Shown piece by piece: positions 7,138 through 14,204 of a DNA stretch of 18,506 bases. The notes beneath the pieces are model-generated. The model saw only the letters and a program-made list of their open reading frames with translations. It had not been told where the DNA came from and searched no databases. The translations under genes were made by a program, and so were the position numbers. The stretch spans positions 1-18,506 of the forward strand of contig DGTC01000031.1 in assembly GCA_002394205.1 (NCBI GenBank). Direction: 5' to 3'. The stretch comes from Lachnospira sp. UBA4346 (GTDB lineage: Bacteria; Bacillota; Clostridia; Lachnospirales; Lachnospiraceae). The first letter of the stretch is position 1; each line of letters begins with the position of its first letter.

Positions 7138-9096
7138 ATGGGACAGCAAATGAATCGTATTAAAGAACTTGTTGGCATTTTAAATGAGGCGGGCAAGGCG
7201 TATTATTCAGAATCAAGAGAAATTATGTCAAATTATGAATATGATGCATTGTATGATGAACTTGCAGCACTAGAAAAAGAGACAGGTTGTGTGCTTTCGA
7301 ATAGTCCGACTAACCGGGTTGGGTATGAAGTGTTAAGTGAACTGCCAAAGGAAAGACATGAAAGTCCGATGTTAAGTTTGGATAAAACGAAAAGTGTAGA
7401 TGAATTGGTACAGTGGCTGGGGACACAAAAAGGATTATTGTCATGGAAATTGGATGGATTGACCATCGTATTAACATATGAGCATGGGACACTGCAAAAA
7501 GCAGTTACGCGTGGAAATGGGGAAGTTGGAGAAATTATTACAAATAATGCCAAGGTATTTAAAAATATTCCTTTACAAATTGCTTATGATGGAAAACTTG
7601 TATTGCGTGGGGAAGCATTAATCACATATTCTAACTTTGAACGTATCAATGAGCAGATACCGGAAGCAGATGCGAAATATAAGAATCCAAGAAATTTATG
7701 TAGTGGCTCTGTAAGACAGCTCAATAACAAGATTACCAAAGAGAGAAATGTGGAGTTTTTTGCATTCAATCTGGTATCAGCGGAAGATATGGATTTTCAT
7801 AATTCAAGAAAAGAACAGTTTGAATGGTTGACTAAGTTGGGATTTGATGTTGTTGAATATAAGGAAGTGACAAAAGAAAATTTGGCAGATACAGTTGGTT
7901 GGTTTGAGCAGACAATTGTGAAAAATGATTTTCCGTCGGATGGACTTGTTATTTTATATGATGATATTGCGTATGGCGATTCATTGGGAAGAACTGCAAA
8001 GTTTCCAAGAAATTCACTTGCATTTAAATGGACGGATGAAACAGCCGATACGACGTTACGTGAAATTGAATGGAGTGCTTCTAGAACGGGATTGATTAAT
8101 CCGGTAGCGATATTTGATACTGTGGAATTGGAAGGAACGAATGTAAGCCGTGCCAGCGTTCATAATATTAGTATTATGGAAAATTTGGAGTTGGGAATTG
8201 GTGATACGATTCAGGTATTTAAAGCCAATATGATTATTCCACAGATTGCTGAAAATTTAACAAGAAGTGGAAATGTTACAATTCCGTCTGAATGTCCTGT
8301 CTGCGGTGGGGCTACACAGATTCGACAGGTTAATGATGTGAAGTCATTGTATTGTACCAATCCGGACTGTCAGGCAAAGCATGTTAAAAGATTTGCACAT
8401 TTTGCAGCAAGAGATGCACTTAATATTGATGGGTTATCTGAAGCTACATTGGAAAAATTTATTCAGAAAGGGTTCTTAAAGACATTTCATGACTTATTTC
8501 ATTTGCAGCAGTATCGAGATGAAATTGTTGAGATGGACGGATTTGGTCAGAAATCATATGATAATATGATACATTCTGTAGAACAGGCAAGAAATACAAC
8601 ATTGCCAAAGTTGATTTATGGTTTGGGAATTGATAATGTTGGACTTTCGAATGCAAAAATGATTGTAAAATCTCTGAAAAATGTAGAGGGGATTTTGAGT
8701 TGTACGAGAGAACAGCTTGTAGATATTGATGGTGTGGGAGAAGTGATTGCAGATTCTTTTGTATCATTTTTTGAGCAGGAAAAAAATAAAACAGAATTTA
8801 TGAACCTTTTAGACGAGGTTCAGTTTGAGAAACAGGAAGAAATGGAAGAACAGGAAGCCATTCTTGCAGGACAGACATTTGTTATTACGGGTTCCCTCGT
8901 TCATTTTGAAAATCGATCTGCGTTAAAAGAACAGATTGAACAATTAGGCGGTAAGGTGACGGGGTCTGTTACGAAAAAGACAACATATCTGATTAACAAT
9001 GACACACAGTCTACATCATCAAAAAATAAGACTGCGGCACAGTTAGGAATCCCTGTAATCAGTGAAGAGGATTTTCTCAAACTTGCACAACTTTAA
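7138..9096 (+). CDS. ligA: NAD+-dependent DNA ligase, divergent clostridial subfamily
   Basis: The enzyme seals nicks in DNA using NAD+. The domain order is standard in 652 residues: Ia domain (YYSESREIMSNYEYD, 22-36); nucleotidyltransferase domain with active-site Lys104 in SWKLDGL and Glu159 in RGEAL; OB fold (about 305-375, SRTGLINPVAIFDTVELEG); a four-Cys zinc finger (Cys386, Cys389, Cys406, Cys411); HhH repeats (YGLGIDNVGLSNAK, DGVGEVIADS); and a C-terminal BRCT domain (LAGQTFVITGS to the end). Several usually conserved positions differ: Asn32 where the NMN-binding SD.EYD motif has Asp, RGNGEVGEI in place of RGDG..GED, and DGLVIL in place of DGVVIK. The same variants occur, as I recall, across Lachnospiraceae ligases, so it is probably a functional subfamily. 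GGAG at 7124-7127 is ten bases before the ATG, a long spacer. Confidence 0.9.
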   Translation: MGQQMNRIKELVGILNEAGKAYYSESREIMSNYEYDALYDELAALEKETGCVLSNSPTNRVGYEVLSELPKERHESPMLSLDKTKSVDELVQWLGTQKGLLSWKLDGLTIVLTYEHGTLQKAVTRGNGEVGEIITNNAKVFKNIPLQIAYDGKLVLRGEALITYSNFERINEQIPEADAKYKNPRNLCSGSVRQLNNKITKERNVEFFAFNLVSAEDMDFHNSRKEQFEWLTKLGFDVVEYKEVTKENLADTVGWFEQTIVKNDFPSDGLVILYDDIAYGDSLGRTAKFPRNSLAFKWTDETADTTLREIEWSASRTGLINPVAIFDTVELEGTNVSRASVHNISIMENLELGIGDTIQVFKANMIIPQIAENLTRSGNVTIPSECPVCGGATQIRQVNDVKSLYCTNPDCQAKHVKRFAHFAARDALNIDGLSEATLEKFIQKGFLKTFHDLFHLQQYRDEIVEMDGFGQKSYDNMIHSVEQARNTTLPKLIYGLGIDNVGLSNAKMIVKSLKNVEGILSCTREQLVDIDGVGEVIADSFVSFFEQEKNKTEFMNLLDEVQFEKQEEMEEQEAILAGQTFVITGSLVHFENRSALKEQIEQLGGKVTGSVTKKTTYLINNDTQSTSSKNKTAAQLGIPVISEEDFLKLAQL

Positions 9097-9111
9097 AAAG
9101 TATGATATAGT
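9083..9111 (+). promoter_or_regulatory. promoter for metA, within the end of ligA
   Basis: TTGCAC (9083-9088), 17-base spacer, TATAGT (9106-9111). The -35 box lies in the last codons of ligA. The space to metA leaves no room for a SAM riboswitch, a common control element of methionine genes in this group. Confidence 0.5.
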
Positions 9112-9146
9112 ATGCAACAATTATAGAGAAAGGTGGTTGATATTGT

Positions 9147-10055
9147 ATGCCAATTAAAATTCAGAGTGGTTTACCAGCAAAAGCAGAGTTAGAAGAAGAA
9201 AATATTTTCGTAATGGATGAAAGTCGTGCAATGTCGCAGGATTTTCGTGCGTTGGAGATTGTGATTCTAAATCTGATGCCAATTAAACAGGATACGGAGT
9301 TACAGTTGCTGCGTGCAATGTCAAATACACCGTTGCAGATTGATGTGACATTTTTACAGATGGCATCTCATGTTTCTAAGAATACATCTGCATCTCATTT
9401 GAAAAAGTTTTATGTGACATTTGATGAAATCAAAAATAAAAAGTATGATGGAATGATTATTACAGGAGCACCTGTGGAAAAACTTGATTTCGAACAGGTA
9501 AATTACTGGGATGAATTAACAGAAATTATGGAATGGACAAAAACGCATGTGACTTCAACATTGCACATTTGTTGGGGGGCGCAGGCAGGTTTGTATTATC
9601 ATTTTGATATTCAAAAGAAGATATTTGATACGAAGCTATCAGGCGTTTATGCTCATAAAGTAATGAATCGAAAAGAGCCTTTAGTTCGTGGATTTGATGA
9701 TATATTTTATGCACCACATTCTCGCTATACAGAAGCAAGTCGTGAGGATATTTTAGCCAATCCACATCTTAAAGTACTTGCAGATTCGGATGAAGCCGGA
9801 ATTTATATAGTGATGGCAGAAGAAGGAAAGCAAATATTTGTAATGGGACATCCGGAATATGATCGTTATACGCTTGATCAGGAATATAAACGGGATCTTG
9901 AAAAGGATATAGATCCGGCGATACCGGTAAATTATTATCCGGAAGATGATTCAAATCGGAAACCAAGACTATCATGGAGAAGTCATGCAAATAATTTGTA
10001 TACAAACTGGTTGAATTATTATGTTTATCAGGTAACGCCGTATATTTTGAATTAA
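9147..10055 (+). CDS. metA: Homoserine O-acyltransferase MetA, predicted O-acetyltransferase
   Basis: MetA activates homoserine for methionine synthesis by transferring an acyl group from acyl-CoA. The 302-residue product matches the family length. It keeps the catalytic set at the standard numbering: Cys142 in HICWGAQAG, and His235 and Glu237 in MGHPEYDRYT. Residue 111 is Glu (TGAPVEKL). Published work on MetA enzymes ties Glu at this site to acetyl-CoA use and Gly to succinyl-CoA use, so an O-acetylhomoserine product is predicted even though databases often name it a succinyltransferase. AGGTGG at 9131-9136 lies ten bases before the ATG. It sits 50 bases after ligA and ends before a long AT-rich terminator. 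The neighbouring genes are not involved in methionine metabolism. Confidence 0.94.
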   Translation: MPIKIQSGLPAKAELEEENIFVMDESRAMSQDFRALEIVILNLMPIKQDTELQLLRAMSNTPLQIDVTFLQMASHVSKNTSASHLKKFYVTFDEIKNKKYDGMIITGAPVEKLDFEQVNYWDELTEIMEWTKTHVTSTLHICWGAQAGLYYHFDIQKKIFDTKLSGVYAHKVMNRKEPLVRGFDDIFYAPHSRYTEASREDILANPHLKVLADSDEAGIYIVMAEEGKQIFVMGHPEYDRYTLDQEYKRDLEKDIDPAIPVNYYPEDDSNRKPRLSWRSHANNLYTNWLNYYVYQVTPYILN

Positions 10056-10100
10056 AACATAAATCACTTGTATTTATGTGCCTTTTATGGGAAATGTGTT

Positions 10101-10165
10101 AAGTATTGATAATACTATATATGTGTACAATAATATATTATTATCAATGCTTCTTTATTTTTTTT
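10101..10165 (+). terminator. long AT-rich terminator after metA
   Basis: AAGTATTGATAATA (10101-10114) pairs with TATTATCAATGCTT (10139-10152) with one G-U wobble. The stem can be extended by a few A-T pairs inside the loop. CTTTATTTTTTTT follows, ending at 10165. The T-run overlaps the -35 box of the next promoter. A smaller AT-rich hairpin (10057-10064 with 10072-10079) lies just upstream and may add to termination. Confidence 0.7.
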
Positions 10166-10191
10166 GAAATTCTTCCGAAATAATATATAAG
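10164..10191 (+). promoter_or_regulatory. promoter for the FliD-C-like repeat gene
   Basis: TTGAAA (10164-10169), 16-base spacer, TATAAG (10186-10191). The -35 box overlaps the T-run of the metA terminator. The 11-base direct repeat AAGTAGATTTA occurs at 10189-10199 and 10202-10212, just downstream of the -10. Confidence 0.45.
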
Positions 10192-10236
10192 TAGATTTAG
10201 GAAGTAGATTTAAATAGAACAAAGGAGTGAATGTGT

Positions 10237-11217
10237 ATGGTAACAATTCAGGCAAGTACATTATCAGCACAGTTACAAACTTCAGGTCAATATTCGTATT
10301 CTGTTACAAAGCAGGGGTTTGCACATGATGCGAAGGCTGAGGATGCATCTTATAATGCAAAGGCAATGCGGCAGATGATTAAGCATTTGAAGTATTTTGA
10401 TTATGAAGATGGCAGTGCAACAGAATTAAAAAAGTATGTAAAGAACTTCGTCTCAGAATATAACTCATTGCTGGATAATACAGGAAAAATCGAAAATGAT
10501 AAAAAGATAAAAAAATATACAGATAAGTTCGATGCTTTATTGAATAAATATGAAAAAGAACTTTCAGATATAGGGATTACAAAAAAGACCAATGGTAAGT
10601 TGGAGTTAGATAAAACGAAGTTTGACGAAGCAAAAAATGAAAAAGTATCAGAGGTATTTACGAGAACTTCAGAATTTTCGCAAAAAGCAACGCTTTACAT
10701 GGATCGTATTTTTGAAAATACAAGATTAGCGTTTCAGAAGCCGGTTACAGATAATGTTACAACGGTAAGACAGGCAAGTAACGCACAGAGCCAGTTGATT
10801 CAACAGATTCCCATGCTTGCAGTTTCAGCAAATACACTTGCACAGGCAGATTATTCGGATGATACTCAGGTAAAGTCATTTGTTGCAGGATATGTACAAT
10901 ATTATAATGCATTATTAAACGCCGCACAAAATGTTGCTGCAGAGCAGGGAACGCTTGAATCAGAGGAAGTTTCCCAAATAAAACAGGTGACGAGAAATTA
11001 TCAGACATCTTTAACACAAAGTGGTATAACCATTGATTCTGATGATACGCTTTTGTTTGATGAACAGGCAATTGCGTCAGATGATGCATTGAGAAGTACA
11101 TTTGCAAATCCTTCACAGTATCTTAGTCAGATTCAGAATTATGCAGAGAGTTTTATGCAAAAGCTAATTGTAAAGCGTGAAGATATGGGCAGTGTCAGTG
11201 TAGATATTTATGCATAA
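10237..11217 (+). CDS. Unrecognised protein with two FliD-C-like helical repeats
   Basis: I do not recognise this 326-residue protein as a named family. It contains two related units of about 100 residues. Unit A (62-164) has YVKNFVSEYNSLLDN, ELSDIGITKKTNGKLELDKTKFDEA and a trailing helix. Unit B (207-310) has VAGYVQYYNALLNAA, SLTQSGITIDSDDTLLFDEQAI and a trailing helix. The shared pattern (FV..YN.LL, then GIT...dG.L.lDe, then a final helix) resembles the C-terminal domain of the flagellar cap protein FliD. There is no signal peptide, membrane segment or catalytic motif, and residues 1-45 look unstructured. ATG 10231 has only three bases to GGAG, whereas ATG 10237 has nine, so 10237 is chosen. 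No flagellar genes lie nearby. It may be co-transcribed with the M50 protease gene, 64 bases downstream. Confidence 0.75.
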   Translation: MVTIQASTLSAQLQTSGQYSYSVTKQGFAHDAKAEDASYNAKAMRQMIKHLKYFDYEDGSATELKKYVKNFVSEYNSLLDNTGKIENDKKIKKYTDKFDALLNKYEKELSDIGITKKTNGKLELDKTKFDEAKNEKVSEVFTRTSEFSQKATLYMDRIFENTRLAFQKPVTDNVTTVRQASNAQSQLIQQIPMLAVSANTLAQADYSDDTQVKSFVAGYVQYYNALLNAAQNVAAEQGTLESEEVSQIKQVTRNYQTSLTQSGITIDSDDTLLFDEQAIASDDALRSTFANPSQYLSQIQNYAESFMQKLIVKREDMGSVSVDIYA

Positions 11218-11281
11218 AATGAGTTTATTATTTGGTTATATACAGGGATAAATGTAGTGGCAAGATAGGAGGCAGCAACCG

Positions 11282-11944
11282 ATGTATTATATGACAAATT
11301 TGATTTATACATTGATATATGCATTACCGGCAACATTAATTGCAATTATTCTACATGAGTATGCGCATGCAGCAGTATCTTATTTGTGTGGAGATAAGCG
11401 TGTAAAAGCAGATGGAAGATTATCATTAAATCCACTGAAGCATTTAGATCCGGTGGGAACGGTTTGTCTTTTGCTATTTCATATGGGCTGGGCAAAACCG
11501 GTTATGGTAGATACCAGAGCATATAAACATAAGCGGTTGGATTTCTGTCTGGTAGCACTTGCGGGACCTGCGATGAATTTTGCACTTGCTTTTGTTTCAA
11601 TGTGTTGTTTATATTTGACGGTAACGGTTGTACCGAATCATGTATGGTCGAATTATTTATATTATTTCTTTTATTATACTGGAATGATTAGCGTAGGACT
11701 GGGGGTATTTAACTTGATTCCAATACCACCCTTGGATGGGTCAAATATATTATTTTCGATTCTTCCAATTCGGGTAGAACAGACATTTCGGAAATATCAG
11801 CGATATTTTCCGATTATATTATTGGGATTGATTTGGTTTGGTTCGTTAAATAATATTTTGTCATACATTGACCGGAATGTATTAAATGTAATGTGGCATC
11901 TCGTATTAAAGATTTTTGGTCATACATCACAAGGAATACTTTGA
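11282..11944 (+). CDS. Site-2 protease family membrane metalloprotease (M50)
   Basis: This is an integral-membrane zinc protease of the short M50B type that cleaves substrates within the membrane. The 220-residue product has HEYAH at 25-29 in the first membrane helix (zinc His25 and His29, catalytic Glu26). SLNPLKHLDPVGT follows (48-60), with the family-typical N-P-x-x-H. LAGPAMNF (93-100) comes next, then NLIPIPPLDGS (144-154), where Asp152 is the third zinc ligand. About five or six hydrophobic segments are visible, and no PDZ domain is present. This short form is often found near scpA/scpB in Firmicutes, but not here. AGGAGG at 11267-11272 lies nine bases before the ATG. The substrate is unknown. 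Confidence 0.88.
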   Translation: MYYMTNLIYTLIYALPATLIAIILHEYAHAAVSYLCGDKRVKADGRLSLNPLKHLDPVGTVCLLLFHMGWAKPVMVDTRAYKHKRLDFCLVALAGPAMNFALAFVSMCCLYLTVTVVPNHVWSNYLYYFFYYTGMISVGLGVFNLIPIPPLDGSNILFSILPIRVEQTFRKYQRYFPIILLGLIWFGSLNNILSYIDRNVLNVMWHLVLKIFGHTSQGIL

Positions 11945-11978
11945 TTTTGAAAGCTAAATTTAAGATGGATTAAAATGT

Positions 11979-11999
11979 TTCGTAAATGATATTTACGAA
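11979..11999. promoter_or_regulatory. perfect 9-bp inverted repeat upstream of the small gene pair
   Basis: TTCGTAAAT (11979-11987) and ATTTACGAA (11991-11999) flank GAT. The site is 35 bases after the M50 gene and about 50 bases before the predicted transcription start of the next unit. Only a weak T-rich tail follows, so it is either a poor terminator or a protein-binding operator. Confidence 0.45.
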
Positions 12000-12030
12000 T
12001 CTTAGTTATTTAAAATATCAGAAAATATAT

Positions 12031-12036
12031 TATAAT
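12031..12036 (+). promoter_or_regulatory. -10 element (perfect TATAAT) for the small gene pair
   Basis: A perfect TATAAT lies 27 bases before the ATG at 12063. No good -35 box is found 16-18 bases upstream (ATTTAA or similar). This fits either a weak promoter or one needing an activator, for which the inverted repeat at 11979-11999 is a possible binding site. Confidence 0.4.
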
Positions 12037-12062
12037 AAACATAAGAAAAGAGGAATTATTTT

Positions 12063-12296
12063 ATGATAAATCCGGCAGATATGTTTCGAATAAAAAAAGA
12101 CTGGGATACTTTTGTAAGAAATCATCCGAAGTTTCCACTGTTTTTAAACGCAGTGAAAAATACACCAATTGAAGCGGGTTCTGTTATTGAATTGAATATT
12201 ACAACGGCAGATGGCAGAAATTTGTGTTCTAATGTAAAATTGACCCAATCGGATTTGGATATGATTGAAGATTTAAAAAAGATGGGGCAGAAATAA
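12063..12296 (+). CDS. Small conserved hypothetical protein (77 aa)
   Basis: I do not know a function. The 77-residue product begins MINPADMFRIKKDWDTF, continues with NHPKFPLFLNAVKNTPIEAGSVIEL and ends TQSDLDMIEDLKKMGQK. Proteins with the same pattern (short N-terminal helix, NHPKFP.FL.AV, then a strand-rich T.DG..L..N.KLT..D segment) occur, as I recall, in other Lachnospiraceae as hypotheticals. There is no signal peptide or membrane segment, so it is probably a small cytosolic alpha/beta protein. AGAGGA lies eight bases before the ATG. The TAA stop and the next gene's ATG share one base (TAATG), so translation is probably coupled. Confidence 0.72.
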   Translation: MINPADMFRIKKDWDTFVRNHPKFPLFLNAVKNTPIEAGSVIELNITTADGRNLCSNVKLTQSDLDMIEDLKKMGQK

Positions 12297-12634
12297 TGAT
12301 TGATGAAAAAGAGATATTACCCTTTAATTTTTTTGCGTATGGTGGCGTGTATAGCGGAAGTCATGGCGGTATGCGGTATCGGATTGCAAGGATTGGTAAA
12401 AAACCAGATTTTCAGCTAGAGGTATCTGTGTGGAAAGGACCATATTGCTATGCTGCTGTTTCACCAGAACAGAGAATAACACAGCAATTTCCGTATTCAG
12501 AAGAAGGAAGAAGCGCAGCGATAGAATGGCTGTTACAGCAATATCAGGCGCATCTTCCGACATGGGAAATAATGGAAAATATTTTGGATGCACCAATTAC
12601 ACTTCATTATGCAGATTCTGAATCGAAAGCATAG
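12296..12634 (+). CDS. Small conserved hypothetical protein (112 aa)
   Basis: The function is unknown. The 112-residue product has a conserved-looking core: FFAYGGVYSGSHGGMRYRI (12-30), LEVSVWKGPYCYAAVSPEQ (41-59), a FPYSEEGRSAAIEWLLQQY helix (71-89), and an acidic tail. The two aromatic/Gly-rich strands followed by one helix suggest a compact alpha/beta fold. There are no membrane segments or known catalytic motifs. It starts by one-base overlap with the preceding gene, has only a weak GGGG ribosome site about ten bases upstream, and is likely translated by coupling. Its last 38 bases overlap, antisense, the 3' end of the spoVB-like gene. I judge it real from its composition and the coupled start. 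Confidence 0.75.
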   Translation: MIDEKEILPFNFFAYGGVYSGSHGGMRYRIARIGKKPDFQLEVSVWKGPYCYAAVSPEQRITQQFPYSEEGRSAAIEWLLQQYQAHLPTWEIMENILDAPITLHYADSESKA

Positions 12635-14105
12635 TGGCATATAACAGACTGGCACATATGACGGCGCAACACAGGCAAATAAGTTCGGAATGAATGTGTT
12701 TTTGTAATATAAAAGCATATATAGGAAATGTTATTCCGTTTGCAATGACTGCACTTAAAATTCCGGGGAATGTATGTGTTGACAGTATTGAAAAGTGGAG
12801 TGTGATTTTTAATTTCATTATATGTAATATACATATCAGAATTTCGGACAACAGGAGTCCCCATAAATAGCCACAGATTCCTTTATATGGAACAATGCAA
12901 ATTAGTGCAGTAATACGAAGCAGAATTCCGATAATGTTTTGAATACAGGTACTGGTTGTATAGCCCAGACCATTTAAGATGCTGCTGAGTGTAATTGACA
13001 GATAGTAAAACGGGCATAGCCATGCGAGTGTTTCTATATAATGCATGACATCCGGTTCACAAAAAAGAATTGCGCCGATTTTAGCACCGTAGAGTAAAAA
13101 TATAATTGTACAGAAAAAACCAACGGACAGACATAGTTGCATAGCGCGTTTTGTTGTATGCACGATAGCCTGTTCGTTTTCTTTTGCCTGCTCATTGGAT
13201 ACGGTTGGAAGGAGCATAACGGCAAGGGCGTTTGGTATCGCACTTGGAAATAGAATAAAGGGGAGTGCCATGCCGATTAAGATTCCATAAATGCGAATAG
13301 ATTCCGTGTTGGAAAATCCGTAACGGAATAATTGTGCAGGTATCAGGATGGCTTCTCCGCTTTGGAGAAGATGCATAAGGAGTCGGTTTGCCGTTAATGG
13401 TGCAGAATAGGAAAGTAGGGGCTGTATTTTATTACAAATGGATTGCTTTACAAAATTGGTACGGCGTGTTCCTAACAGTGCACCAACACAAAATACAGTG
13501 GCGGCTATTTCACCAATTACATTTCCGTAAACTGCACTGGATACGGTTACAGATACACCGTGATGGATTTGGTATTGTGCATATACATATACACATAATA
13601 CACGTGTGATTTGTTCAAATAGTTGGGAGAGTGCAGGAACTTCTGTTTTTTTACATCCGAAATACAAACCGTTTACGCAGTTGTGAAAACTTGAAAATGG
13701 AATACATAATGCCAAAATCCGTATCAATGGAGTACACATGCTGTTTAGCAGAATTCGTGTGGCAAGGAAGTCTGCGTATATATAAATTATTACAGCAGTT
13801 AGAACAGAAAGCGGAATAGAAATGCATAGTCCGGCAAAAAACCAGTTTGTATCAATTTTAACAATCTTGGAATCCGAATGGTCGGAAGCACAGTATTTTG
13901 AGATGGCCGTTTGAATACCAGCTGAGCATAGTGCAAATGAAAGTGCCAGAATGGGTGAAGTTAATTGCAAAAGTCCAATTCCGGCAGCACCAATTGTTCG
14001 GGTTAAAAAGATACGATAAAAGAAGCCGATTACACGGCTGATAATACCAGCCAGTGTAAGAATTGCAGTACCTCTAAAAATTGTATTTTTAAAAATATTT
14101 TTCAT
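12597..14105 (-). CDS. spoVB: SpoVB-like lipid/oligosaccharide flippase (MOP superfamily)
   Basis: This is a polytopic membrane protein of the polysaccharide transporter branch of the MOP (MATE-like) superfamily. In spore formers, SpoVB acts in spore cortex peptidoglycan synthesis, probably by flipping lipid-linked precursor. The 502-residue product is close to SpoVB length. It starts MKNIFKNTIFRGTAILTLAG and has the family N-terminus RVIGFFYRIFLTRTIGAAGIGLLQL (27-51 region), then CSAGIQTAISKY. The middle has the NGLYFGCKKTEVPALSQLFEQ segment and IPNALAVMLLPTVSNEQA. Twelve to fourteen hydrophobic helices are visible. The frame could open at 14159, but AGAGG five bases before ATG 14105 fixes the start. 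It may instead be a vegetative paralogue (YtgP/YkvU-like). It is divergent from nifS and convergent with the small gene pair. Confidence 0.8.
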   Translation of the reverse strand: MKNIFKNTIFRGTAILTLAGIISRVIGFFYRIFLTRTIGAAGIGLLQLTSPILALSFALCSAGIQTAISKYCASDHSDSKIVKIDTNWFFAGLCISIPLSVLTAVIIYIYADFLATRILLNSMCTPLIRILALCIPFSSFHNCVNGLYFGCKKTEVPALSQLFEQITRVLCVYVYAQYQIHHGVSVTVSSAVYGNVIGEIAATVFCVGALLGTRRTNFVKQSICNKIQPLLSYSAPLTANRLLMHLLQSGEAILIPAQLFRYGFSNTESIRIYGILIGMALPFILFPSAIPNALAVMLLPTVSNEQAKENEQAIVHTTKRAMQLCLSVGFFCTIIFLLYGAKIGAILFCEPDVMHYIETLAWLCPFYYLSITLSSILNGLGYTTSTCIQNIIGILLRITALICIVPYKGICGYLWGLLLSEILICILHIMKLKITLHFSILSTHTFPGILSAVIANGITFPIYAFILQKHIHSELICLCCAVICASLLYATMLSIQNLHNEV

Positions 14106-14204
14106 GAATACCTCTGTTAGAGCAATATGATTGCCGTAATTTACTAACAATATATGCAAGTTTGGAATATATTAGTAGTAAAGATTTGTAAAGAGGAATC
14201 AGAT

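Noticed and set aside
10154..10181. CCGAAATA near 10175 as a sigma-D (flagellar) -10 for the FliD-like gene
   Set aside because: There is no TAAA at the required distance, and an ordinary TTGAAA-N16-TATAAG promoter overlaps it.
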